A stretch of 37,439 nucleotides of DNA, taken from Byssochlamys sp. IMV 00236 (lineage: Eukaryota > Ascomycota > Eurotiomycetes > Eurotiales > Thermoascaceae). The stretch is from positions 1 to 37,439 of the forward strand of contig MSJH02000582.1 in the NCBI GenBank assembly GCA_001931875.2, in the 5' to 3' direction. The notes under the pieces were generated by a model. The model searched no databases and had not been told where the DNA came from. It saw only the letters and a list, made by a program, of their open reading frames with translations. Positions 22,191 through 32,660 of the stretch are shown here, piece after piece. A program made the translations under genes and the position numbers. Each line of letters opens with the position of its first letter. Position 1 is the first letter of the stretch.

Positions 22191-22628
22191 ATGAGCGGAC
22201 TAAACTCTTGGAATGTTACTGTAGAAGCACTTCATTTGGCGTCAGAGGCATATAATTTCTGTCAAGATCAGTTGAGTAAAGCCAATATTTCACTACCTGA
22301 ATTTGATCAGGTCGTTTCTGTGACAAGCTCAAGCCTGGGATATATTTTGACACATTCACCGGCAGTCTTTAGACAGTTATACCACCTGTTTACCCAACTA
22401 CCACTTATTGAGTACAACTTTGTCACCATTTTATTATTACTCATCAGTACGTACACTGTGTACTGCTTTGTGCTCGCCACGGTTCGCTGGTTTTATAGAC
22501 TGTTTTATGGGTTTGTACGGTTCAGCTTTTTTATCCTATTCGCGTATGCACTTGTACTTGCTTTCAACTATATTACAAATATGCCGACAGACTCAAGAGG
22601 ACAAACGACACGAACAAGGAATTATTAA
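22191..22628 (+). CDS. Small membrane protein, Apq12-like candidate (145 aa)
   Basis: Single-exon frame starting MSGLNSWNVTVEALHL. I chose the ATG at 22191; the frame is open further upstream but without a better start. An N-terminal helical half is followed by a strongly hydrophobic stretch of two membrane segments (about residues 77-100 and 105-125: FVTILLLLISTYTVYCFVL, then FVRFSFFILFAYALVLAF). An Arg/Tyr-bearing turn (RWFYRLFYGFVR) separates them, and a polar Thr/Arg tail follows. This layout resembles Apq12, a nuclear-envelope/ER protein tied to lipid homeostasis and mRNA export, but the match is by topology and feel, not a firm signature. It converges on CYP51 with 96 bp between stops. 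Confidence 0.6.
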   Translation: MSGLNSWNVTVEALHLASEAYNFCQDQLSKANISLPEFDQVVSVTSSSLGYILTHSPAVFRQLYHLFTQLPLIEYNFVTILLLLISTYTVYCFVLATVRWFYRLFYGFVRFSFFILFAYALVLAFNYITNMPTDSRGQTTRTRNY

Positions 22629-22724
22629 CGCTCTTTTATTAATGTACAAAAAAAAGTATCATGTGTATGAATAAAGAAACATAAATGCAAAAAAAATGAA
22701 GATATATTATTGTTGAATAGTAAA

Positions 22725-24357
22725 TTAGTATCTACGTGTAAAACGGATTCTGCTATCTTCTGGCACAACAACCATCGACGTATAATCAGGCTTTGGAACA
22801 TGGCCTGATACAATTTCAAAGTCAAATCGTTTTACAAAGGTACCAATGACGGTCTTGAGTTGAAGGTAACCAAATTTTTCGCCAATACAACGGTGACGTC
22901 CAGCACCAAAGGGGAGGAAAGGGCTACGTGACGAAATTCCGACGGCACCAAAACCATAGTCGATATTGGCATCATCACCCGCCTCAAGTTGATGTACAGG
23001 GTCAGACTTTTCGGACCAGCGGTAAGGGTCCCATTTCATAGGATTATGGAAATAGGTCTCGTCGATCTGAGAGACGCCTGGTGCAGCCAAGAGGTAATCG
23101 CCCTTGGGAATCTCCAGGCCATACTTTTCAAAGACCATCTTGTCTGCAACGACACGGCGCATCATGTTGAAAATGGGTGGATGTAAGCGAAGAGTTTCCC
23201 TGACGACATTTTCCAGTAGCGTCAGTTGCTCAAGGTTATCATAGGTAAAATCGGTTTCGAGTGAACCAAGTTTTTCAATCATTTCCGTTCGGAGTGCCTT
23301 TATGATATCAGGTCGATTGGCAAGTTCTAGAATGGCCCAAGCGGATGTTGTAGAGGATGTGTGTTGACCGCCAAAGAGAGCAGCAGTCAAAATGCCGCAG
23401 ATCTGATGATCCGGAATAGAAGAACCGTCCTTGTAGTGAGCATCCATAATAGTTTGAAGAAGATCGTTCTCACGAATATTATTTTTTCGTCTGTTGTGAA
23501 TAATCGAGGAATAGAGCTTGGCTAGCTTTTCACGAGCCTCGTCACGACGACGATAGGATGGAAGTGGTAGATTCGGAAACATGAAATTGATAGGACGGAA
23601 TCCCTGATCGAGATCATAATAGAGCTGTGCAATGCCACTGTCTAATGCGTTACGAACCTCTGGACCAAGAAGTGTACGAGAGGCAGTGTAGATGATTAAG
23701 GTACCAAACATCTTGTAAGCATCAACTTGGCCAGTTTTTTCAAATGATTCAAAGAAGTTGTTGCATTCTTCCACAATCAAAGGTACATCTTTTCGAAACG
23801 ACTCGATATTTAATCCGCTCTTGATGATCCTCTTTTGCTCCATGAAAATACTATGTGCCGTATCAAAGACAACGTCGTTACCAAATACGTACTTGGTCAT
23901 ATGATTATATGCAGCAGCAGCAGATGCCATGTTTTGTTTTGCATTAAATACGAATTGGTTACCATCAGGGCTAAGGCATGCAGTGACGCGCTTGTTTAAG
24001 AGACGAAAGGTAAACACATCACCATACTTCTTTTGACAGGATTGAAGGAATTGAATAGGATCTCTAAATTAGAGTTTAATGTTTCATCTTTGTAAAATGA
24101 GCACGATTGAATACATTACTTGCCAAAATCAACTGCGTTTCCGAGAAATGGAATCCACGAAGGAACGGCTGGAGGAGCCTTGGGATTTTTGGGAGCGATC
24201 TGTCCTTTATCAGCACATCATGCAATCATTGTCAATTTGTGTTACCTACATATTGAGACAGAACATCAATGACCCAGTAAGCAAGAAAGGCGAGTAAGAC
24301 CTTGGAGAGAATGCTTGTGATTGACGTCTCGGAAAGTAAAGTTGAAATGACAGCCAT
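22725..24357 (-). CDS. CYP51: CYP51, sterol 14-alpha-demethylase (3 exons, 511 aa)
   Basis: ER-bound cytochrome P450 removing the 14-alpha methyl group of lanosterol/eburicol in ergosterol synthesis; target of azoles. Exons (minus): 24246-24357, 24120-24204, 22725-24063, joined in frame. A membrane anchor (about 16-34) precedes the Pro-rich hinge (KAPPAVPSWIPFLGN). CYP51 signatures: QKKYGDVFTF, EQKR at 141-144, the I-helix GGQHTSSTTSAW (297-308), ExxR at 355-358, and the haem loop PFGAGRHRCIGE with Cys458. Residue 132 (GNDVVFD) is Phe, where Aspergillus and Candida enzymes have the Tyr of G-x-x-V-x-Y-D. Residue 294 near the I-helix is Ala. That pair is what published work describes for the Mucorales paralogue with low sensitivity to short azoles. 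Length is normal. Its 5' end is 184 bp from the DDB1 stop, same strand. Confidence 0.97.
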
Positions 24358-24541
24358 GAATAATGCAACAAGTGTAAAGAGAGAAAAAGAAGAAGAAGAA
24401 GAAAAAAGAGACACTTTTTAAATACCAAGAAAAAAATCGTTCGATCGGTCATAGAGCCCGGCAGTAACACACTTATTTTATGCCTCCATAAACGTTAGCG
24501 TAGGTTCTATAATTAAAGTTTTATTTACAAAAAAATAATAA

Positions 24542-27500
24542 TTATGAATGAATGCTCATCAATTCTTCAACCACTTTACAAAGATCTTCTACTGTCACAT
24601 CCAATTTACGTCCGCCATGTATGCCATCTACTACACTTTGCATTTGATATGACGATAAGTCCAAAAAGCTTTCAATCAGATCACCATCGATAAAGTTAAT
24701 CGCTTCTTCTTTTCGACCCATAATATTCACATTTCTCCATCTAGATCATATACAGATGAGCTTTATAGTTCTTTTTTGTTGTTATTGTTACTTACTCTGC
24801 ATGGCTCAGACCTCCTATACTTTTCACTGCTTTAGTCATATTGTATTGCATCTGGTTCAATAACTTGAATCGTTCTGCAGATAGGTCCGCTACGACTCCT
24901 ATTGCTCCACTGGATGTACCAAAAATAAGTGACGGCGCGACTGGGCTACTGTCAGGATCCACATTGTTCATTCCAAGTGAGCCTAATGAAAAGTCCGTGA
25001 TTAGTAAAGGGTTTTTCCATTCTAACTTTTTTCTTTTACGGCTTACCAAATCTAAATCGACTCACCATGTCGCCCAAATGCCATCCACTGATCATATCTA
25101 ACAATGGTTCATCTGCCGAAGCCTCATCCTGACAGTGCTCTAGGACAAACAAATGTCCATCCTTCTCTGCACCAATCATCAAATTTTCATCAATCGATTC
25201 AATCGCCAATACCTCCTTCACCTTTTCGTGAGCAGCTACTTCTATCAACTGCTGTGTGGATCGGTCAAATTGAAACATCACGACCGAGTATACCAAATCG
25301 CCAGTCATGATATAATCGCCATGGGTCGTGATGCATTCCGTAACGGAAGGCAATCGTTTTGAGCTGATCGATACCAACTGACCCCCGGTCAATGTGCGTT
25401 CCCACCGATAGACGTGAAGTCTGCCTTTGATACTTGCTAGCAGTTTACCCTCAAACGCACGCACACAGTCTACCATACCTTCGGTTTTCAATTGACTTAC
25501 AAGGCGTAATGGTGAGCGATCTGATGTGTATTGAAGCACAAGGATTCGACCCACACTTTGATGCTCAAACACGTCCACGTCTTTTCCAGTTGCTACCACG
25601 TAATATTCATTTGGATCGTTTTCAAAAACGACCGTTGTAAGCGACAATGGTCTTTCAAACTGCTTAAAGTAGACACGATCGAGCACTACCCTTCTCGGTT
25701 AATTTCTCTCTACTATGTTTCTCGTATACACCCATACCTGTCAACGATTGATCATCCAAGACCTCGAACCCTCCAGTCACGGTAGATGCGTCATATTCAG
25801 CGCTTGAGATTCTTTCGGTAATTATGCCAAAGGATTTAGAACTTTCTTGATATGCAATACGCCTAGGCGTGTCAATCGTGGATATCTTGGTAACGTGCAG
25901 TTTCTGAATCTCCTCCATCCGACCGATCACCAGACCTTCTTTTGTGATCAACGCGATCGCATCTGGGAACGAATGACAGCTGAAGGATGTACCGCACCGT
26001 ACTTCTTTTAGATTTACGTTTGAGTAGACCAGTTTCTGGTTCCGACTGTGAATCACGCTTGGCTTATCCGATGCAGCAAAGACGTGAGTGATGCCGTTGA
26101 GGGTAAACGTCGTCAAGTGGATCGGCCATTTACCAAGAAAGGTTCGCTTTTTGTCCGACAGGGTGCCCTCTCTACTGTCCAACTTGAAATTATAAAATTG
26201 ACCGTCACCAAGGGCCACAAGTAGGTAATTTGTATTTTCAAATTGAGAGATCAGAATGGACCGTGGCATGACCGTACCTCCAATACTTTCTTGTGCCATC
26301 ACTTCAAGATCGGGCAGTTTCAACAAGCATACGCTCACATTGTTCCAAGTGCCTATAGCCACAAACGCAGATTCAGTGGCAGATTGAATTGGGTGAATAT
26401 CGATGCATGAGATTTCATAGGGAAACTGGGTTTCGCTTTTTTTTTAAAAAAAAAAAAGGACAAGAGGATATGAATAATTGTTCTCAGCAGTTGCATCGAA
26501 AATGGGCTTACCCGATAACTTGTAATGTGTCATTCACGACTTGTAACGCAACCAAAATTCCATACCCCAAAGAAACAACACATTGTGTCAGATTGATACT
26601 GGCTACCGTAATAGTACCATCAGGTATCCATTCATCTCGCAGTGATCCCGAAGGATGCGCATCCATTAATCGTACGCTGCGAGGTGTCACCTGGATCATC
26701 TTGCCTTCCTTGATATTACCGGCAGCAATCGTTTTTGAATCAAAATCGATGGCCGAGTACGAGTCTAGTTGAATGATCGTGTTGTTGGATTGCAGCTGCA
26801 GTAGTTGTCCCTGGTTGAAAAACGAGAGCAGCAAGAGATTATGACTCTTTTCAAATGACGATTGAAGTGCCCATATGCCCTGCACACCACTGACAGGTAT
26901 CATCGCGAGCTCATTCAGCCCGACGCCGTTTCGAATCACTCTCAGAGAACTATCCTTACCCGCTCCTGAACACGTAATGATCTGGGCCTGTCCCTGTTTG
27001 TCAAGATCGGCCACGCAAAAATCAGCAATCGGTCCTAGATTAGCAAATTCTTCAATCACTTGCAGGATATCTCCACTCTCTGGATCTGCTGTTCGCTGGA
27101 TATGTATCAGCTGTGAGTCGCCCACGGTAGATCCTACAAAGACGACATCATTATCCAAGTATTGAAGACAGGATGGGATTGATATCTTTCCAAGGCTGAT
27201 AAACGAAAGGGATTCAACGCGGTTTGCCACTGAATTGAGTGTGAGCAAGTAGAGCAGCCCTTCTGCATCGCCCAACAAGACACGGGTTCCTGTCTCGTCC
27301 ATCACTGTGTAGCTTCATTACAAAATAAGACACACGTATGATTTATCCCCCTAATATTCTGCTTACCTATTGATAGTGGATGGTCTGATACCAATTGCAA
27401 TGGGTGGTTGATCTAGTTTAAGGTACCGTATGAACTGATTTGCCACCAGAATGGCTCCACCCACACCAGCAGGTAGAGTAATGAGCAGATTAGCGTCTGA

Positions 27501-28422
27501 TTCAAAGTGATCGAGGACAATATTTCCTGGAACAAGTTGCTGATCCTTGATCTCGAACAATTGGAGAAATCGTTGCTCTCGCGCATCATCATAAAGTATA
27601 AGCAGTGCTGGTTCTATTGAGTCCTGTAAGAAGGCCAAGGACACGATCTGTTTATCAAAAAGACTTTGAAGTATATGTATATATAAGTCATAAGTATATA
27701 TATACTATCATAATATATACCTAATGTTGATGTAATCTTGTGTATGCGGCTGTATAATCTCAACCTGTCGTCTTTTACCTTCTTTGAGTCTTAGTGATAT
27801 CTTTCTTTGTTGTTGTTGTTGCTGTTTATGTGGTATTTGTACAGCTATTTCTGGTATAATCAAGGTCACTGTAGACTCATAAAGGGTGGTTGCAATGTAT
27901 TGACAAGTAGGATCCAGGGCAGTAATGACATTGCTTGTTTCGTTATGTAGTTGACCAGGGAATCGAATATCGCCTGTACCTTCGGTTACTATTTGCTGTT
28001 GTGAAGCGTTGTAAGATAATATACAGTATTTATGTCGTGCAGTGGTGAGTAGAAGCCATGATTGTGTTTGATTCTACATGATGTTAATCATTGTTTTCTT
28101 TATTCTCTTTTATAGGCATACTTTTGGTTTAAATAGTTCTAATGCAATAATGGTTCCATAAATGCTAAATTCTATTGTAGGCTTTAATCCGTTTGGATTT
28201 AATGTATAGATTTCAATACGATTTCCTTTTCTATTCTCTATAAATCAGCACCTCTTTTATCTCTAACACAACACACACACAAAAAAAAAAGAGAGTGGGA
28301 CGTGTAATGATGATTTACCCTAAAATGAGATTGGTTTCGAATGAAGAAGTAAATGATCCTTTCACTGCAAATTGTGTGGCTGTTGGTTTTTGTGCTGTAA
28401 CAACATATTTATGATAGGTCAT
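24542..28422 (-). CDS. DDB1: DDB1, UV-damaged-DNA-binding protein 1 (9 exons, 1128 aa)
   Basis: Adaptor of CUL4 ubiquitin ligases, acting in nucleotide-excision repair and protein turnover. Exons (minus): 28319-28422, 28122-28230, 27721-28073, 27367-27663, 26512-27312, 25738-26435, 25047-25685, 24796-24982, 24542-24740; all phases agree. 1128 residues against 1140 in human. The N-terminus is MTYHKYVVTAQKPTA. Propeller segments in order are RVLLGDAEGLLYLLTL, VVFVGSTVGDSQLI, QIITCSGAGKDSSLRVIRNG, IPRSILISQFENTNYLLVAL-like text (as PRSILISQFENTNY), SNVNLKEVRCG, GRILVLQYTSD, GKLLASIKGRLHVYRW and GDYIMTGDLVYSVVMF. The C-terminal domain has FIDGDLIESFLDLS and a final LCKVVEELMSIH. Exon 3 contains a polyglutamine run (Q6) absent from animals. 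Intron 5 has an odd acceptor (T12 then A9 before G). AATAAA lies at about 24522 on the minus strand. Confidence 0.97.
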
Positions 28423-28820
28423 ATTCAGTTCTCCCCCTTTCTCCCCTTTGACAATAAAAAGGAAGAAAAAAAGAAAAAAATTGGAGATCCACATCCTAAA
28501 GAGAGACGTGTATTTTTCAAGTTCCGTCAAAACGAAGTATTTCGACGTGCTGAATATAGTATGAACGATGATAAAGGAAAGAAAATGGATCTGTTTTGCT
28601 TATATGTTAAGCAGTGAAAGAGCCTTTTTGACTAAGTTAACACGACGATGAATTTTGAAAAAGTAGATATTCAATTTGTTCCAATGATAGTAGACTGTAT
28701 ATAAAGTCTAGAAAGCAGCTTAGTACAAAAGAAAGAGACGGAGAGAAAGAGAGAGAGAGAAAGCCGAGATCCAGTTTAAAGTATGACCAAAAGCGTCATG
28801 CATCAAGATGTATGGCATTC
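28423..28820. other. DDB1 upstream region
   Basis: No gene seen. Contains a GA-rich tract (about 28733-28762). The minus strand upstream of the DDB1 ATG is Lys/Glu-coding-like by chance over the A-rich part near 28450-28480. Confidence 0.4.
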
Positions 28821-28833
28821 ATGCTGATATATA
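28821..28833. repeat. 13-bp direct repeat, left copy (putative target-site duplication)
   Basis: ATGCTGATATATA, identical to 29387-29399. The two copies bracket the retrotransposon fragment 28834-29386. Confidence 0.6.
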
Positions 28834-29386
28834 CGATTAAACAGATTTTTATTTATAAATAATAAAACCTTCAATTGGGCGCACGATTGTGATATTACAT
28901 CTTTCCCGCCCGAGGCAGTTCATAAAGAAAAGATAGTGGTGACTAAAAAGCCCTTTTGGGATCAAGTGTAAGATACACTAGTGAGAAAGGGAGAAGAGGG
29001 GAGCCATTCTAAGAGTCTTTATCCGAGGTGAGTGGGCGGAAGCTCAGCGTGATAGAGGTAATCGAGTTCATATAGGATTCTGCATATAGTTGGCCAGCGG
29101 ATGCCCCACGAGAGTGTTGTGTTAGGAGAGCGAGGTTTCCTGGTAGGTAATATATTTAAAAGGAAGGAAAATGGGTCAGAAATGGTTTGGAGCATTATGA
29201 GTCTACGGTACATCTGAAGACAGTAAATGGTATGGGCTTTTGTGAAGGGCTGGTCAGGGTACCGAGGGCAGGCTTTGTATCGACCACCAGGGAGCCAGCC
29301 AAGACGCCAACGTATGCAACGACTTCTTTCAGACTGGACATAGGTAGCCATAGGACAGGATCGAGAGAAAGAACGGAAGCATGCGT
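28834..29386 (-). mobile_element. 5'-truncated non-LTR retrotransposon (LINE) insertion
   Basis: The minus strand from 29386 to 29019 encodes the C-terminal end of a LINE polyprotein: ERSRCIRWRLGWLPGGR, CPRYPDQPFTKAHTIYCLQM, DPFSFLLNILPTRKP and RWPTICRILYELDYLY, ending TAA at 29019. The arrangement of R-W-R-L-G-W-L-P, then CP...T-x-x-H...C, then DPFSFLLN is the tail that follows the reverse transcriptase in such elements. A 3' untranslated part continues to 28834. The reverse-transcriptase core is absent, as in the usual 5' truncation, and 13-bp direct repeats flank the whole. The open frame continues through the repeat into host DNA, borrowing a Met from it. No poly(A) tail is present at the 3' end, only AT-rich sequence. 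Its higher GC content contrasts with its surroundings. Confidence 0.7.
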
Positions 29387-29399
29387 ATGCTGATATATA
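29387..29399. repeat. 13-bp direct repeat, right copy (putative target-site duplication)
   Basis: ATGCTGATATATA, identical to 28821-28833, immediately beside the 5' end of the retrotransposon fragment. Confidence 0.6.
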
Positions 29400-30300
29400 T
29401 ACCATTTTCAGAAACTATTCGCACACAATTTAAAACCTGTCTTTATGAGAGAAGATAAATGCGGTCAACACTTGTAAAAACACGTAATTGAAAAAGTTGT
29501 TAAAGATTTCATATAAATAGTCTGATCTTGACTTCTTTGGACCAAAAAGTAAGACCAGCTATTCTCCAGTTAGCCCTAAAATTTCTTTTTTTTATATGAA
29601 CAACAATAGCAAGTAATGTTATCTACGACTATGAATGGTTCTTAATGATGACTATAGATGTATGCTCCTGGAAGGTCAACGAGAGCAGTAATGATGTCTT
29701 TCTTAATTGCTTGGAAGAATCATTGCTGTTGAATACATACTTATCATCATACCGATATACCATGACTGAATCTTATCTGTCACTGTTACACCAGGAACTC
29801 ATTCATCATGCCGAGCCCGTCATAAATAAAAAAAAACAAAAGAGAAAGGCAACACAATGGCATTAAAACCGAAAAGAACAACGGGGTTAAGTAAGCCCCT
29901 GATATTGAGTGTATCCCTATCTATCATTATGGGAGGAGATAGAGAAATATGAATTGAGGTTGATAGGGATTATAGTGTTTCGCAACCAATTAATTGTATT
30001 TAGCATAAAATTCGTTTACTCAAATGCGAAACACTGTGTATGCATATATATATCCAATTTACTTTATTAGTTGTCAAGGCCAGAGATTGTTAAAAGACTT
30101 TGGACATATATTAAAACGAACCAACTACAAGACTCAGCTGATATATTTAATCAATCTTTCAAAAGGATAAAGTCAATAGCTTTGGTATGAACAGAGATTT
30201 GACAGCTCATTTAACAAAAAAGGATGAACCAGTCCAGAATCTGTTGAATGATTATTCTTTTATGAAAGATTTTTCATCAAATGAATAAAGTAAATGTTTA
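29400..30300. other. Intergenic; two adjacent hairpins, one unsupported small frame
   Basis: A 73-codon plus frame at 29645-29866 starts MMTIDVCSWKV and lies about 130 bp after a TATAAATA (29512). It has no recognisable domain, so I do not call it a gene. Two inverted repeats lie side by side: ATCCCTATC (29913-29921) with its complement at 29962-29970, and AGTGTTTCGCA (29974-29984) with its complement at 30025-30035. Each encloses 40 bases. Downstream of them I see nothing else. Confidence 0.45.
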
Positions 30301-30881
30301 TCAAAATAAGCATATGTCATGAGTTGAAATACTTGGCGTGGGATGAGGTATCTCTAATACTAGCTCTTCGTTCGTCTCTGGAGCTAGTTTTAAGAATGCA
30401 CTTTGACCCAGTTGTTGCTTTGACCATAATAAATCAGCCACATGAGGCGAGTTATCTACAAAGGAATAGAGCATAGTTTCTGCATAATCATGGGTAGAAG
30501 GTGATACAATATCCTCATCTTCATCATCTTGATCATGACCTTGTCGATTACATGTCAAGTCGAGATAGACAATGTTGTTATCAGGTAAGACAGCAGTAGG
30601 GATGACACTAGTATCACCAAAAGTGTTAATTGTGGCAGTGGCAGTAGTGGTGTTTGTAGTAGCAGTGGTAACAGAGGGCATCTTTTTTTTAGAAAGAAAG
30701 AAAGAAAGAGATAAGAAAAAAAGAAAAAAAATAACTTGTTTCATACCTCATCCCTATGCCTTTTTAAATGTCTGACTAACTGCTCACTTCTAGTAAAGGT
30801 CATAGTACAATTTCCATAACCGGTACATTGATAGACTTTTTGGGTACGTCGGCTTTTGGCGCCTCTCTTTTTTTGTGACAT
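30301..30881 (-). CDS. Single-finger C2H2 protein (2 exons, 171 aa)
   Basis: Exons (minus): 30747-30881 and 30301-30681, joined in phase 0 by GTATGA...AAAAG. A basic start (MSQKKRGAKSRRTQK) is followed by one finger, YQCTGYGNCTMTFTRSEQL-VRHLKRH, with Cys19, Cys25, His38 and His42 (Cys-X5-Cys). The same first finger opens many fungal two-finger transcription factors (Y-x-CTG-F/Y-G-x-C...FTRSEHL). Here the expected TGEKP linker and second finger are missing. Exon 2 instead holds a Thr-rich stretch, an acidic run (DQDDEDED) and an SVDN-type tail ending CLF. It could act as a truncated regulator or be non-functional; DNA binding by one such finger alone is doubtful. The long T/C tract in the intron is an ordinary polypyrimidine stretch. 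Confidence 0.75.
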
Positions 30882-31194
30882 GCAAGAAATAAATAAATAG
30901 GTGGGAGCTATGCCTATGCTTCTGAAGAAGAAGAAAAAAGAGAGAAAGAGAAAGAAGAATGACAGATGATGGTGCTGTTATATAGAAAAAAGTCTTTCCA
31001 CTTTTTTAGTTGTGGGATCTTTCCGTCTGAAACCATGTGAACAGTCGTCTTTCTTGCCAAAGCAAATCGCAGTTTTAATAAGTGATGTCGTTCAAAAGTC
31101 TTCTAGAAATGAAGTCTGGGTACCTTGATACAGAAGAGCTCATCCGGTATAATACTGATAAGGCTCCTGGTAATAATGAATATGTTGCCATCCA
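30882..31194. other. Upstream region of the one-finger gene
   Basis: Holds a GA-rich block (about 30925-30960) and a TATA-like TATATAG near 30980. No gene seen before the decayed retrotransposon. Confidence 0.4.
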
Positions 31195-31960
31195 TTGATA
31201 TCAGACCCTCAAGTTTTCCCAAGCTCCTCTGCATCAGGTTCTACAAACTCTCCGCTTCACACTCTTGATAAAGCTCAGGATATTTGTGTCAGGAGGATCT
31301 ACGGTGCCCGAGGTAAGATGCCCCATCATACCGGAGCAAGTCAGTGTATTTTATTTCTTTACATTTACCAAAAGGTGCACTGTTTGCTTGTCTGTTGCTC
31401 TACATCTACACCGAAAGAGAGGTCAGTGGTATCTTTTACTTTGGAAGATGATATCATCAATCATTAACGATCCTGATATTTGCTTATTCAAGTTCATCCA
31501 ATGATGTTTTTTGCAACAAAATCTGCAAAGTTCGTCAACAATGCCAAAGCTCTAGCTACCGCCGATTGGTTTTCTTGGACCCTATAATGTGAGTATCCAT
31601 GTTCAAATCAAAGCATATTCGCTGTAGTACGCTGGAAGTCTAGGCTGGCTCCTAGGTGACAAACCTAGACCATGTCCCAGGCGCCTCACTGAGCAGCTCA
31701 CCAAGGACCACAGCTATTGGCTGCCTTAGTATGCTTCGAGGTTTATTTATACCTTAAAATATACAACATGGTCATTCCTTACAAACCAACTTCCTCTATA
31801 TTCTTCTACTCCTTTCGGATTACCACTCTTCTGGTCACAATGAAGGCCAATTATCTGCTTCATATTACATCCATTAGATCAGCTGCGCCGTGACAAACTG
31901 ACCCCGACTAAATATCCACAGGGTTAAAAGCTCTTTGGATAGATCTGTCAGTTTATTTAG
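31195..31960 (+). mobile_element. Decayed second copy of the same LINE family
   Basis: Plus-strand pieces in several frames align in order with a LINE polyprotein. LHTLDKAQDICVRRIYGARG, in the region after the reverse transcriptase, comes first, then KRGQWYLLLWKMISSIINDP. Next is RWK / SLGWLLGDKPRPCPRRLTE with KDHSYWLP, TWSFLTNQLP, and after a TGA RPIICFILHPLDQLRRDKL. The last three blocks line up with the intact fragment 28834-29386 (RWRLGWLPGG, CPRYPDQPF, DPFSFLLNILP, RWPTICRILYELDYLY). Many stops and frameshifts make it an old, dead copy in the opposite orientation. Boundaries are approximate and no flanking repeat was found. Confidence 0.6.
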
Positions 31961-32604
31961 ACTCTTATGATGACTTGTTGCATTTCCTTTCACCCTTGAT
32001 GCCCAAACATGGTTTTTTCTTTCTTAATTGAATCATGTAAACAAAAAAGGATGTTTAAACAAATTAGAACCAAATTTCAACTGATCGGCTTTGTATATGA
32101 TTGCATCAGGACGAATGCTGCTGCTCTCTTGTGGCATTATTTGGACCAGAGGAACTGATAAAAATGTCCAAAAAATAGGGCCAGTTTCTCTTATTGTTGT
32201 TGTGTCCTTGATCACATGCCCTGATATTTTTCGCATTCTAGCTGCTTAATGAAGCTTTTTACGTTATTTAACGATAGTTGTGATATGATCATGTTCTGGA
32301 TAATACACCATTTATTATGATATTGTGAATCTTTTGCAATCATCAAAAGTTTTATTTCAGATGAGCTTATTTTATAACTGATTATTAACAGCTAATTCAG
32401 CATGTGAACCCGTCTTTCATACATACTTTCTCACTAAAATTCTTGTTAAACCCAAGCTTTTATGCCCAAAAGTCTATCCTGCAATCCTTTGTCGAAGATG
32501 ATTTTTTATTTGTGCTGGTGTTAAAATTTAAGAGCGTGGCTTCAGACTTGTTAACCCCACATTCTTGAGCAACCAGTTTCAATACCAACATGATAGAATG
32601 CACA
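31961..32604. other. Intergenic, no gene recognised
   Basis: May include the eroded 3' untranslated part of the LINE copy (a CTTGATGCCC-like match near 31993 to the other copy). The remainder is AT-rich promoter DNA of the ECM33-like gene. Confidence 0.4.
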
Positions 32605-32616
32605 TATAAATATAAG
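32605..32616 (+). promoter_or_regulatory. TATA box of the ECM33/SPS2-like gene
   Basis: TATAAATATAAG, 45-56 bp before the ATG at 32661. Confidence 0.6.
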
Positions 32617-32660
32617 CAATAATACCATTTTCCCTAAACAAGTTCTTTTACTTTTAAACC

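Noticed and set aside
29187..29393. Plus-strand 68-codon frame and an alternative minus frame starting MSSLKEVVAYVGVLAGSL
   Set aside because: The region is a LINE tail in another minus frame that matches the second copy at 31195-31960; the other frames are open by virtue of higher GC.
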